Shown here: positions 9,169-17,754 of the stretch, piece by piece
Position numbering within the stretch: position 1 is the stretch's first letter
How the letters are laid out: the number at the start of each line of letters is the position of its first letter
Position numbers and translations under genes: made by a program
DNA from: an uncultured Clostridia bacterium
GTDB taxonomy: Bacteria > Bacillota > Clostridia > Christensenellales > UBA1242
DNA length: 64,000 nucleotides
Reading direction: 5' to 3'
NCBI GenBank assembly: GCA_934754495.1
Contig: CAKVHW010000003.1
Coordinates: forward strand, 117,387 to 181,386
Notes under the pieces: generated by a model
What the model saw: only the letters and a program-made list of their open reading frames with translations
The model's database searches: none
Told to the model about the DNA's origin: nothing

Positions 9169-10170
9169 ATGGCAAAGTATAACATTGCAATAAGTTTGGG
9201 TTGTACTAATACAAGAATTTTAAAAACAGGAGTGGGTGTAGTTTTAAACGAGCCCACTTTGCTTTTATTAGACCTAAATAGCAAAAAAAATCCGGTTTTA
9301 GCTGTTGGTGATGATATTAAAAACATTCACAACAAAACAGCATCTATGCAGTGTGTAAGCCCTGTTAAGAATGGTAATATTGTAAACAAAGAATATGCAA
9401 AAATAATGCTAAATAAATTCCTTGAAAAAGTTGGCGAAAAGAAATTTTTTAGGGGGAGTTTGTTGTGGCTTACTCCTACAAGTTTGTCTGAAAATGATAA
9501 AAACGAATATGTAAATCTTGGCTATTCACTAGGCTATAAAAATGTAAGTATTTTACCAAGTGCGGTTGCAGGTTTTCAAGAACTTGAAATTGATATGGAT
9601 AATAGGCATGCACATATGCTTGTGGATATTGGCGGTGGGTGTACAGATGTGTCGGTAGTTGTGCGTGGTAAGGTTTTGCAAGGTTGCACAGCGGGTATCG
9701 GTGGCAGAGATGTTGATTTAAGCATTGTAAATTTGCTAAATGATGCATTTGAAACAAAAATATCACTAGAAAAAGCAAAAGAAATTAAAGAAAGTGTTAA
9801 TACTATTTTGCCAAACGACCAACTTGGCTGTAATGTTATGATTGTAGATGAATTTGGTGCTGGCAGTGAACTTGCAATAAGTGCAAGGGAACTACGTGAT
9901 GTGTATCTAACATTTTTTATGAAGGTTTGCAATTGTATTACATCTGTGATTAATATGTGTCCTAATGAAATTGTTGCAGATATCAACAAAACAGGCATTT
10001 ATTTGTGTGGTGGGCTTGCAAATTTTACAGGTCTTGATAAGTTTATTCGTAGTAAAATTGGCATTCCCGTGTATGCAGTTGAAAGACCAGAATTTACGTC
10101 AATGTTTGGCTGTGAAAAACTATTTAATGAGCCAGAAAAACTTTCGCACTTAGTTACACTTAATTCTTAA
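9169..10170 (+). CDS. mreB: MreB-family actin-like protein
   Basis: A 333-residue protein starting after AAAAGGA. The MreB pattern is clear: an N-terminal phosphate loop (SLGCTNTRI for the usual 'DLGTANT'), VVLNEPTLLLLD, VGDDIKNI, the second phosphate loop VDIGGGCTDVSVV, and the C-terminal LCGGLANFTGLDKFI. MreB filaments guide peptidoglycan synthesis along the membrane. It is rather divergent, so a paralogue such as Mbl is possible. Its position before minD, minE and spoIVFA/B matches the conserved mre-min-spoIVF order, although mreC, mreD and minC are missing here. Confidence 0.8.
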   Translation: MAKYNIAISLGCTNTRILKTGVGVVLNEPTLLLLDLNSKKNPVLAVGDDIKNIHNKTASMQCVSPVKNGNIVNKEYAKIMLNKFLEKVGEKKFFRGSLLWLTPTSLSENDKNEYVNLGYSLGYKNVSILPSAVAGFQELEIDMDNRHAHMLVDIGGGCTDVSVVVRGKVLQGCTAGIGGRDVDLSIVNLLNDAFETKISLEKAKEIKESVNTILPNDQLGCNVMIVDEFGAGSELAISARELRDVYLTFFMKVCNCITSVINMCPNEIVADINKTGIYLCGGLANFTGLDKFIRSKIGIPVYAVERPEFTSMFGCEKLFNEPEKLSHLVTLNS

Positions 10171-10215
10171 AAATAGTGTAGAAAATTAAATAAAAAACGA
10201 TAATAAAAACGAATG

Positions 10216-10261
10216 AAAAAGTAAAGTAACCGCTTAAAAGCCTGATTGCTTTACTTTTTTT
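10216..10261 (+). terminator. Terminator after mreB
   Basis: AAAAAGTAAAG and CTTTACTTTTT pair around a 22-base loop that itself contains a small GCTT/AAGC stem; a T run follows. Confidence 0.7.
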
Positions 10262-10296
10262 TAACCTTGTAATAACTTATATTTGTAGGAGAGATT

Positions 10297-11088
10297 ATGG
10301 CAAGAAAAATTGTTGTTACAAGTGGTAAGGGCGGTGTTGGAAAAACAACCATATGTGTAAACTTGGGTTATGCGTTGGCAAACAACGGGCTAAAAGTTTT
10401 GCTTATGGACGCTGATATTGGTCTAAATAATCTAGATGTTGTGCTTGGGGTTGAAAATAAAATAGTTTTCGACCTTGTTGATGTTTTGAATGGTAGGTGT
10501 AGACCGAAGCAAGCACTTATTCAAGATTTTTTTGAGCCCAATTTATATGTTTTGCCAAGTAATCAAATGTATTGCAATTATGATGTTTCGGTAAATTTAA
10601 AGGAAATCTTAAACCAACTTGATGAGTTTTTTGACTATATATTAATTGATTGCCCCGCTGGAATTGAAAGCGGATTTTCAAGAGCAATATCTTGTGCTAG
10701 TGAAGCCATAATAGTAACAACACCGCACTTGTCTGCAATTCGAGATGCAGATAAGGTAGTAGCATTGCTAATGAAAAGTGGAATTTCTTGTATGGGAGCA
10801 ATTATAAATCGTGTGAGGGGCGACTTAATGTTGAGCGGCGAGATGTTAAATTGTGAACAAATACAAAAGTATTTAAAACTAGATATACTTGGAGTTGTAC
10901 CGGAAGATGATAATATAAGTTATCAACTAGTAAGTTCAGGACAACTTACACACAAGGCAGAAGCATATTTGGCTTTTGCTAGTATTGTTAAAAAACTTCA
11001 TAATGGTGAAGGTGAAGTGTATGATTGTACTAAAAAATACAAAGGATTTTTAGGTGGAATAAAAAAGAATATTAGGAAGTGGGTATGA
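10297..11088 (+). CDS. minD: Septum site-determining ATPase MinD
   Basis: A 263-residue ParA/MinD-family ATPase. The deviant Walker A motif (TSGKGGVGKTT, residues 8-18) carries the signature lysine, followed by LLMDADIGLNNLDVVLG and YILIDCPAGIE. The C-terminus (YKGFLGGIKKNIRKWV) is the amphipathic membrane-targeting helix of MinD. It positions the division site or, in sporulating cells, contributes to septum placement. It is preceded by GGAGAG and overlaps minE by four bases. No minC is seen nearby. Confidence 0.95.
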   Translation: MARKIVVTSGKGGVGKTTICVNLGYALANNGLKVLLMDADIGLNNLDVVLGVENKIVFDLVDVLNGRCRPKQALIQDFFEPNLYVLPSNQMYCNYDVSVNLKEILNQLDEFFDYILIDCPAGIESGFSRAISCASEAIIVTTPHLSAIRDADKVVALLMKSGISCMGAIINRVRGDLMLSGEMLNCEQIQKYLKLDILGVVPEDDNISYQLVSSGQLTHKAEAYLAFASIVKKLHNGEGEVYDCTKKYKGFLGGIKKNIRKWV

Positions 11089-11321
11089 ATAAATCATTGT
11101 CAACAATTAGGATAGATAATTTAATTAAGGTAGATAAAAAAGAAAATCCAGAAAAGATAATAAAACTACTAAAAAGTGAGATAGTGTATGTATTTAAAAA
11201 CTATATGGACATAAATATGGACGATGTAAAACTTGATATGGGAATAGACAATAATGGAAAATACTTAATAAACTTTTCTTGTGAAGTAAATAGAATATTT
11301 GTAGCAAATACAATTTTGTAA
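11085..11321 (+). CDS. minE: Cell division topological specificity factor MinE
   Basis: A 78-residue protein whose ATG overlaps the minD stop as ATGA. The segment IIKLLKSEIVYVFKNYMDINMDDVKLDMG matches the MinE core ('LKxEIxxVIxKYxxIDxDxVxV'), and a short beta strand follows. MinE displaces MinD from the membrane. The N-terminal MinD-binding helix is present but divergent. It is translationally coupled to minD. Confidence 0.85.
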   Translation: MNKSLSTIRIDNLIKVDKKENPEKIIKLLKSEIVYVFKNYMDINMDDVKLDMGIDNNGKYLINFSCEVNRIFVANTIL

Positions 11322-11324
11322 ATT

Positions 11325-11370
11325 AAAAAAATATAACTTATGGGTTTAACTGTATGAGTTATATTTTTTT
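11325..11370 (+). terminator. Terminator after minDE
   Basis: ATATAACT (11331-11338) and AGTTATAT (11357-11364) are extended by an A run and a T run; the loop is 18 bases. Confidence 0.7.
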
Positions 11371-11411
11371 TGTGACAAAAATATATATTAATATTGAATA
11401 TTGAGGTCGAT

Positions 11412-11975
11412 ATGAAAAATTTAAACATCTTAGCATTTTATAAACACAACATAGTTTATAAAAATATTAAGCACAAAATGGCAAAAACTTTTTTAATGTC
11501 TGTGGCATGTGTGCTAGTAATGGGTACAATGTCTTTTTTCGTTTTTAGTAATGTGAATTTTAAACAAGTTGCTGAAACAGTTAATCCAATAAACGAGCTT
11601 TACCGTGATGTGCAAGTTGCAACTTTTGTTAATGCTGAGACATTAAATTTTATTCTTCCTGTTAAAAGTGATGTAATTGAAAACAACAATTCCGAACTTG
11701 TAATTACCGTTGCAGATAGTATTATGGTGATTGCTCCAGCAAGTGGCGAGATAACAGATGTTTCTAACAAAAGTATCACAATCAAACATACTGATAAAAT
11801 TTCTACTCAAATAAGTGGGGTGGATATATGTGGTGTTAAAGCAAAACAAATAGTAAAACAAGGCAAAGAAATTGCCACGGCAAAGCAGGGTGGAAAAATT
11901 AGTGTCAAGGTAATTGAAAACGGAAAAGCACTTGATGGATTATATGTTTATAAGAGTTTTATTAAATGGGATTAA
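11412..11975 (+). CDS. spoIVFA: SpoIVFA-like regulator of the sporulation protease
   Basis: The ATG at 11412 follows GAGGTC and is preferred over an upstream TTG. The 187-residue product has a cytoplasmic N-terminus, one membrane segment (about residues 24-46) and an outer domain with a degenerate M23/LytM fold (APASGEITDVSNKSITIKH, then QIVKQGKEIATAKQGGKISV) without zinc ligands. This is the SpoIVFA layout; SpoIVFA holds the SpoIVFB protease inactive in the outer forespore membrane until a signal arrives. The next gene, overlapping by ten bases, is the SpoIVFB-type protease, which confirms the pairing. Confidence 0.75.
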   Translation: MKNLNILAFYKHNIVYKNIKHKMAKTFLMSVACVLVMGTMSFFVFSNVNFKQVAETVNPINELYRDVQVATFVNAETLNFILPVKSDVIENNNSELVITVADSIMVIAPASGEITDVSNKSITIKHTDKISTQISGVDICGVKAKQIVKQGKEIATAKQGGKISVKVIENGKALDGLYVYKSFIKWD

Positions 11976-12736
11976 AAATAAAAGTACATTATACCTTTTA
12001 TATATTTTTATTTTTTAGTGTGTATTTTTGTGATTTTTTCATGTTTTTTTACTATTTTATTTCACTTGTAATTCATGAACTAAGTCACCACTTTATGTCA
12101 CGTACTTCTAGTAAATTGTCACAAACTATAACTTTATTTCCATTTGGGCTTGCACTTAATGTCAATGATAATTGTGAAAATAAATTTTACAACTTTTTAA
12201 TTTTTTTTATTGGTCCATTTATTAATATATTAATTGCACTTATTTGTATAGCCTTGTGGTGGGTGTTTCCAACTCTTTATTTTTATTTGAAAAACTTATG
12301 TTTGGTAAATTTATCGTTGGGACTTTTCAACTTAATTCCGCTTCAACCTCTTGATGGTGGAAACATTTTTTTGCTGTTTTTTAAAGGACAAAAAAAATAC
12401 AAAATTATTAAAAATATGAAAAGAATTTCTTTGTTTTTGGCGTGTGTGTTTTTAATTGTTTTTGTTTATTCTATTTTTACATGTGTTAATTTTAGTTTTT
12501 TTTGCATTTCTTTTTTCCTTATGTGTGCAGGCATTAGTAGTCCAATGGATTATAATAAGTTTTGTGAGAGTATGTCTTTAAAAGATATAAAAGAGTGTAA
12601 GATTTATGTGGTGAAAGTTGGCACAAATTTTAACGATTTAAAAAAGTACTTTGATAGAAAAAAATATGTACAGTTTTATTTTGTGAATGACAAAAACAAG
12701 ATTGTAAAAATTATTTCTCAAGATGATGTGTTGTGA
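11966..12736 (+). CDS. spoIVFB: SpoIVFB-type intramembrane site-2 metalloprotease
   Basis: A 256-residue membrane protein. Zinc ligands are visible in HELSH (residues 37-41), and the second S2P motif as NLIPLQPLDGG with the aspartate near residue 130. About six hydrophobic segments are followed by a C-terminal soluble part (about 195-256) that resembles half a CBS domain. SpoIVFB cleaves pro-sigma-K in the mother cell in Bacillus. The overlap with the SpoIVFA-like gene supports the same function. The substrate gene is not in this window. Confidence 0.85.
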   Translation: MGLKIKVHYTFYIFLFFSVYFCDFFMFFYYFISLVIHELSHHFMSRTSSKLSQTITLFPFGLALNVNDNCENKFYNFLIFFIGPFINILIALICIALWWVFPTLYFYLKNLCLVNLSLGLFNLIPLQPLDGGNIFLLFFKGQKKYKIIKNMKRISLFLACVFLIVFVYSIFTCVNFSFFCISFFLMCAGISSPMDYNKFCESMSLKDIKECKIYVVKVGTNFNDLKKYFDRKKYVQFYFVNDKNKIVKIISQDDVL

Positions 12737-12873
12737 GCAGGTGCAATTAGGTGTGTAAGACGAAATTTTTATTGACACTTAAATATGTATTTTTTTAATT
12801 CCTTTATTTTTTTATTACTTTATATTTTTATTATGTCTTTGTTTTTTAAATAATGTGTGATATTATATATTAT

Positions 12874-15063
12874 ATGAAACAAGAGAAAAGATACATAAAT
12901 TTACGATTTTTCTTTGTGACATTTGTGGGTGTAATTACAGGTGTCTTTTCTTTTTGTTGGCTTTTGGATTTAATTGCAATAAAGTCTTTTAATGTTTTTA
13001 GGTTTATTTTTTTGTTGATGTCTGTTGCGAGTGTTGTGCTTAGTGTTGTTGGTGTTGTTAAAAAAAATAAATTTTGGAAAAAATATTTAAAGTATGTCTT
13101 GGCGTTTTTAATTTGTGTAATCGTTGGTGCAACTTCCTTTGGTATTAAATATTCGGTAATTACTAAATATCCTACTTTTGAAGGTGAGTATTCTGTGAGT
13201 GGTACAATATGTGGTTATGGGTATAGTGACACCACCTATGTAATTAAACTTACAAATGTTAAAGTTGATGGTGTTAAATTAAAAAGTAAACTAACTGTGT
13301 ATGCGTATGCTGATGTCGATGTTCCAGAAAACATATCACTTGGCGATTTTGTTTCGTTTGAGAGTAAAGTAAAAAAGGCTGAATTATTTAAGAAAGATGG
13401 AATAAATTTTTCTGGTTACTCAAAAAACTCTGTTTATACTAGCAGTGTGTCGCTTAGTAAAATTAGTATTGTTGATAAAAAACCTAATTTCATTTATGGA
13501 TTTCAAGATGCTATAAGACGTGTGCTTGATAAAAACTTAAATGAAGAAAATGCCGTTATTGCTTATAGTGTATTAATGGGAGATGCCACTAGGCTTAGTG
13601 TGAATTTGCGTAGTGCTTTTAATTATGCTGGCATTGCACATATTTTGGCTGTGTCGGGTCTTCATGTTGGTTTTTTAGTTGGGCTTATTTATTTCATGAT
13701 AGGGTTGTTTAAAGGGAATAGAAAAGTTAAGTTTTTTGTAACTACACCAATTCTTGTTTTGTATTGTGTTTTGTGTAATTTTACGCCTAGTGTAATTAGA
13801 GTATCGCTAATGAGCATTGTGTTTATGCTTTCCGATATGATAGGGGCAAGAAATGATTCACTTAACACACTTGGTATTGCTGGGACAATTCAACTTGTTT
13901 TATTCCCTTTAAGTTTGTTCAATCTTGGTTTTCAACTTACATACATGTGTGTTTTTACAATAATAACCTTGGCTGATAGAGTAAGTAAAATTCTTACTCA
14001 AAAACTTCACATTCCTTCGTTTATCGCAAACACATTTGCAATATCTGTGTGTGTAACAATCGCAACCATTCCGCTTGTTGCCAACAAGCTTGGCGAAGTG
14101 TCTATAATGAGTGTTTTATCAAATGTGGTTGTTATTCCAATTTTTGGTCTAACGTATCCACTTTTGGTGTTGGGGTCGCTGGTTGCTGCAATTTGGCAAG
14201 GCTTTTCATTTTGTTTAGTTGTGCCAAATCTTTTGTTACATGCCATTAAGATAATAGCAAATTTCTTTGCTGAGTTAAATTTCTCACACTTTAGGCTGTT
14301 TAATATGGGCTACCTAATTGTTTTTGTGTTTGTTGTGTTAAGTCTTTTCGCAAAATTTGTTATGGTAAATATAAAAACAAAATCGATAGTTGTGTCGGTG
14401 TTGACAATAATCTGTTTGATTTTGTTGGGAGTTGGAGTAAGACCAAAAGTTTATAATGATTTTTACTTAATTACAAATTATCAATACAAAACCACAGCAA
14501 CAGTGTTGACGACTGCTGGTGGTGATAAAGTGCTTGTTGGATACGATGATTACATGCTAACAAGTTTGCTTTTTGATGCAAAAATTAACAAACTTGATGC
14601 TTGGGTGATGTATGATTTTTCGTTAAATCAACTTGACAAATATCTCGATTTTATTGACAATTATAGTGTTAAAAACTTAATAATTCCACGAAATGTTGGG
14701 CTAAATAATATTACAGTTTCTGAAATTGGCAAACACACTAATATCAGCATTACAGATGATATAAACATATGTGGAACAAATGTAAAATTTGTGGTGAAAG
14801 ATGCGGTTTGTGCTGGTGCGGTTGTTAATTTAAACAATGAAGACATATTGTTTTTGAGTGGAACTACAAAGGCAAAATTAAAAATTGTTTCAGATAATTT
14901 TGCATTTGAAACATTTGATTATGTTGTGCTTAATGGTAGTAAGTATGACCTTGCGGATTATTCAATAATTTACAAAAATTTGATTTGTCACAATGATGTC
15001 ACAGAAAGCGGTGAAAATGTGAAAAATATATGTAATTACGATTGTTATAAGGTGAAATTATAG
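12874..15063 (+). CDS. comEC: ComEC/Rec2 family DNA-uptake channel with degenerate C-terminal domain
   Basis: The ATG at 12874 is preferred over one at 12853; neither has a strong ribosome site. The 729-residue product has N-terminal membrane segments, an OB-like outer domain, and the ComEC competence domain with the diagnostic AGIAHILAVSGLHVGFLVG segment. ComEC forms the channel for single-stranded DNA import. The C-terminal domain (from about 520) sits where most family members carry a metallo-beta-lactamase-like nuclease, but I see no HxHxDH or DxG motif, so it is probably inactive there. It is followed 12 bases later by holA, a common neighbour of comEC. Confidence 0.9.
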   Translation: MKQEKRYINLRFFFVTFVGVITGVFSFCWLLDLIAIKSFNVFRFIFLLMSVASVVLSVVGVVKKNKFWKKYLKYVLAFLICVIVGATSFGIKYSVITKYPTFEGEYSVSGTICGYGYSDTTYVIKLTNVKVDGVKLKSKLTVYAYADVDVPENISLGDFVSFESKVKKAELFKKDGINFSGYSKNSVYTSSVSLSKISIVDKKPNFIYGFQDAIRRVLDKNLNEENAVIAYSVLMGDATRLSVNLRSAFNYAGIAHILAVSGLHVGFLVGLIYFMIGLFKGNRKVKFFVTTPILVLYCVLCNFTPSVIRVSLMSIVFMLSDMIGARNDSLNTLGIAGTIQLVLFPLSLFNLGFQLTYMCVFTIITLADRVSKILTQKLHIPSFIANTFAISVCVTIATIPLVANKLGEVSIMSVLSNVVVIPIFGLTYPLLVLGSLVAAIWQGFSFCLVVPNLLLHAIKIIANFFAELNFSHFRLFNMGYLIVFVFVVLSLFAKFVMVNIKTKSIVVSVLTIICLILLGVGVRPKVYNDFYLITNYQYKTTATVLTTAGGDKVLVGYDDYMLTSLLFDAKINKLDAWVMYDFSLNQLDKYLDFIDNYSVKNLIIPRNVGLNNITVSEIGKHTNISITDDINICGTNVKFVVKDAVCAGAVVNLNNEDILFLSGTTKAKLKIVSDNFAFETFDYVVLNGSKYDLADYSIIYKNLICHNDVTESGENVKNICNYDCYKVKL

Positions 15064-15075
15064 GGAGAAAATGCT

Positions 15076-16038
15076 ATGAAATTTGCAGAATTAAAAAAGA
15101 GTTTAAAAAGCAATATAGAATCATGTTATTTGTTAAAAGGCGATGATCCGTTTTTAATTGATAGGTCTTATTCGCTAATTTATGATGCTCTTAATATGAC
15201 AATGGACGACCTAAATGTAAATAAATTTGAGGAAGCTGTTGACTTTGAAATGGTTATAAAAGCCCTAAATACTATGCCGGTTTTTACTGAGCATAGGCTA
15301 GTGTATGTAAGACTTTCTGCCAAAGATTTTAAAAATGAAAAACTGCTAAAAGATTACTTTGAAAATGCTAATCCAACATCGGTCTTGGTTGTGAATGAAG
15401 GGCCAGAAGACCTTATGAAAACCTTGGCGAAGGAATTTACCTTGGTGGATTGCAATAGGCTTAGCAAGGACTTGATATTTCCATTTGTTGCAAGCGAACT
15501 AAAAAAATACAACAAGACAATTACCAAAGAAGCCTGCGAAAAAATGTGCGATTTTACCAATAATGACCTTTCAAAAATTGTAAACGAACTTGTAAAATTA
15601 GTGGGCTATATTGGTGACAGACCTCAAATTGAAGCGGACGATATTGATAATATGGTTACTAAAAGCACAGAATTTCAGATTTTTGAACTGACTGAGGCTT
15701 TGGCTAGAAAAAACAGCAAAAAAGTATATGAAATATTAGATGTGCTAAAGTCAAGAAAAGATGAATTTCGTACACTTCATGCACTTATCTACAAACACTT
15801 TAGAAGATTGTTTTTCGTAAGCATTTCACGTGAAAATAGGGCGGATTTGGCTAAAATGCTAGGGGTACAAGAGTATGCCATAACCAAATCTCAAGAGCAA
15901 GCAAAATTATTTTCAAAACGTCAACTAAAGGAGATAAATGATATTTGTATTCAACTTGACTATGACCTTAAAAATAGCAACACTAATATAAATAGTGCAA
16001 TAGACTTTTTGGTATTAAAGATATTAAATTGCAAATAA
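15076..16038 (+). CDS. holA: DNA polymerase III delta subunit (clamp loader)
   Basis: A 320-residue protein starting after AGGGAGAA. YLLKGDDPFLIDRSYSLI at the start and the C-terminal helical collar region (FRTLHALIYKHFRRLF) are typical of HolA. The delta subunit opens the sliding clamp. The length is normal. It is co-directional with comEC and ends at a terminator shared with nrdR. Confidence 0.92.
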   Translation: MKFAELKKSLKSNIESCYLLKGDDPFLIDRSYSLIYDALNMTMDDLNVNKFEEAVDFEMVIKALNTMPVFTEHRLVYVRLSAKDFKNEKLLKDYFENANPTSVLVVNEGPEDLMKTLAKEFTLVDCNRLSKDLIFPFVASELKKYNKTITKEACEKMCDFTNNDLSKIVNELVKLVGYIGDRPQIEADDIDNMVTKSTEFQIFELTEALARKNSKKVYEILDVLKSRKDEFRTLHALIYKHFRRLFFVSISRENRADLAKMLGVQEYAITKSQEQAKLFSKRQLKEINDICIQLDYDLKNSNTNINSAIDFLVLKILNCK

Positions 16039-16040
16039 AA

Positions 16041-16066
16041 AAATAGCACAATTTTTTGTGCTATTT
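16041..16066. terminator. Bidirectional terminator between holA and nrdR
   Basis: AAATAGCACAA and TTGTGCTATTT form an 11-bp stem flanked by A and T runs; it overlaps the nrdR stop codon. Confidence 0.85.
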
Positions 16067-16531
16067 TTTTTCTGTATTAATTTTATCTTCAAGGTCTTTA
16101 ATAAAGTCCACAAAATGTGTAACATCTGTAAATTTTCTATAGACACTTGCAAATCTAATATATGCAACTTCGTCTAATACTTTAAGTTTTTTCATAACCA
16201 TTTCACCAATTTGTGATGACTTAACCTCTTGTTCTAGTGAATTGGCAATTTCTTTTTCGATTTCATCAATAAGTTGGTCTATTTGAGCCATTGAAATTGG
16301 TCTTTTTTCACATGCTCTAATTACACCACGTTTAATTTTTTCAGCATCAAATTGTTGACGGCTGTTATCGTTTTTAATAACTAAAATAGGGGCTGTTTCA
16401 ATTGTTTCGTAGGTTGTAAAACGTTTGCCACAACCTAAGCATTCACGCCTTCTTCTTATGCTGTTGTTTTCGTCACTGTTACGGCTATCTAGTACCTTGC
16501 TTTCAGTGTTGCCACAAAATATGCACTTCAT
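16061..16531 (-). CDS. nrdR: Transcriptional repressor NrdR
   Basis: A 156-residue protein with an N-terminal zinc ribbon (CIFCGN and CLGCGKRF), the RRRRECLGC segment, and an ATP-cone domain (PILVIKNDNSRQQFDAEKIKRG). NrdR senses ATP/dATP and represses ribonucleotide reductase genes. The start follows AGGAGATACAT. The length and the whole motif series are canonical. Confidence 0.97.
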   Translation of the reverse strand: MKCIFCGNTESKVLDSRNSDENNSIRRRRECLGCGKRFTTYETIETAPILVIKNDNSRQQFDAEKIKRGVIRACEKRPISMAQIDQLIDEIEKEIANSLEQEVKSSQIGEMVMKKLKVLDEVAYIRFASVYRKFTDVTHFVDFIKDLEDKINTEKK

Positions 16532-16590
16532 ATGTATCTCCTAAAACTTTTTGTAATTATAGCCTAAATGAGCGCAAAAGTAAATGTTTT

Positions 16591-16896
16591 TTAACCTGTT
16601 TGCTTATTATTTTGTGGTGGTTTTTGGTCTGGTTTTTCGGTTTTTGATAGGGCATTAACTGGTGTTAGTTCTACAAGTATTATATCGGTGCCAATTTTTC
16701 TAATGCATTTGTAGGGTATAAATATGTCGCTGTTGTTTTTAAAAATGTTTAAAAATGACTTTTCAGCAGGCACAACAAGTCCTGTAATTCTTGCACAAGT
16801 TGTGTCAAAAATAAGGTCAATAATGTTTCCCATATTGCTCCCATCACACATATTAACAACTTCTTTCGCACGTAAATCACAAAAAGATAATTCCAT
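16591..16896 (-). CDS. YlmC/YmxH-type PRC-barrel sporulation protein
   Basis: A 101-residue protein with an 80-residue PRC-barrel fold (MELSFCDLRAKEVVNMCDG, GNIIDLIFD, 'IPYKCIRKIGTDIILVEL'). This is the YlmC/YmxH family, found in endospore formers and often under sporulation control; its molecular role is not settled. The last 20 residues are a low-complexity Lys/Pro/Asn tail not found in short family members. The ribosome site is AGGGGATAATA. Confidence 0.8.
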   Translation of the reverse strand: MELSFCDLRAKEVVNMCDGSNMGNIIDLIFDTTCARITGLVVPAEKSFLNIFKNNSDIFIPYKCIRKIGTDIILVELTPVNALSKTEKPDQKPPQNNKQTG

Positions 16897-17020
16897 TATT
16901 ATCCCCTTAGGTTTTATATTATATATGCACTTTTTAGCCTTAAAATGACATAATTCTACAAAATATGAAACGCATAATTTAACATTTCTTACTAAAACTA
17001 AGTGTATTAGGAGTAGGGGT

Positions 17021-17602
17021 ATGCCACTAGATTTTGTAATAATTGGTGCAATTTTTATGACACTTTTCTTAATGTTGTCACTTTTAAAACCTCAAAACAT
17101 AATTATGCTTTTGGGGCTATTTTGTGTGCTTTTAAGTTATTTTATAGGAATAAACACCTTTGCCAAATTCTCACTAAATTGGCTGTTTTTGATTGGCCTT
17201 ATTCTACTTATTTTATCGCTATCACTAAATTCTAAATCGTTATTTCAGGTTTTTGTTGTGTCTGTGTCACTAGCAATCGTGTATGTTTCTCTTAATATAT
17301 TCAACTTAGAATTTAACATGTTTTTTACAATACTACCTATGTGTATAATAGGGGTTTCGGCTGGTATGGTGTGTATTAAAAACATTTATAAATGCATTTT
17401 ACAAGTTGTTTTGACATTGGTTTTTTGTGAAATTGTAAATGCGTTTGTAATGATAGAACATTTAGATTTTTGGGCTTTATTTAGCCATAATTTTATAATT
17501 TGCATAGTACTATGTGTTTTGCCATATTTGGTGGGTTTTTGTGCATATAAATTAGTGGGGAAAATAAAGTCTTTAAGTAAAAGAGAAAATGCTTTGCAAT
17601 AA
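17021..17602 (+). CDS. Polytopic membrane protein of unknown function upstream of der
   Basis: A 193-residue protein with six to seven hydrophobic segments and a basic C-terminal tail (KLVGKIKSLSKRENALQ). The ribosome site is AGGAGTAGGGGT. I do not recognise a family by sequence. In Bacillus the gene before der (yphA) is also a small membrane protein of unknown role, so this may be a positional equivalent; that is inference only. Confidence 0.6.
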   Translation: MPLDFVIIGAIFMTLFLMLSLLKPQNIIMLLGLFCVLLSYFIGINTFAKFSLNWLFLIGLILLILSLSLNSKSLFQVFVVSVSLAIVYVSLNIFNLEFNMFFTILPMCIIGVSAGMVCIKNIYKCILQVVLTLVFCEIVNAFVMIEHLDFWALFSHNFIICIVLCVLPYLVGFCAYKLVGKIKSLSKRENALQ

Positions 17603-17697
17603 GTTGTTTTTCAATATTTGCTGGCTTAAAAAATAAAAAAGCAATTTTTTTAAAAATTGGTAAGAAATTATAAAAATTAAAATAGTGGAATTTTTAA

Positions 17698-17726
17698 TTG
17701 TTTTTTGCCTAAATAAATTATATAAT
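17698..17726 (+). promoter_or_regulatory. Probable sigma-A promoter of der-plsY
   Basis: TTGTTT (17698-17703) and TATAAT (17721-17726) are 17 bases apart, 28 bases before the der start. Confidence 0.6.
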
Positions 17727-17754
17727 ATGCTTATAAAATGATGGAAGGTGTATT

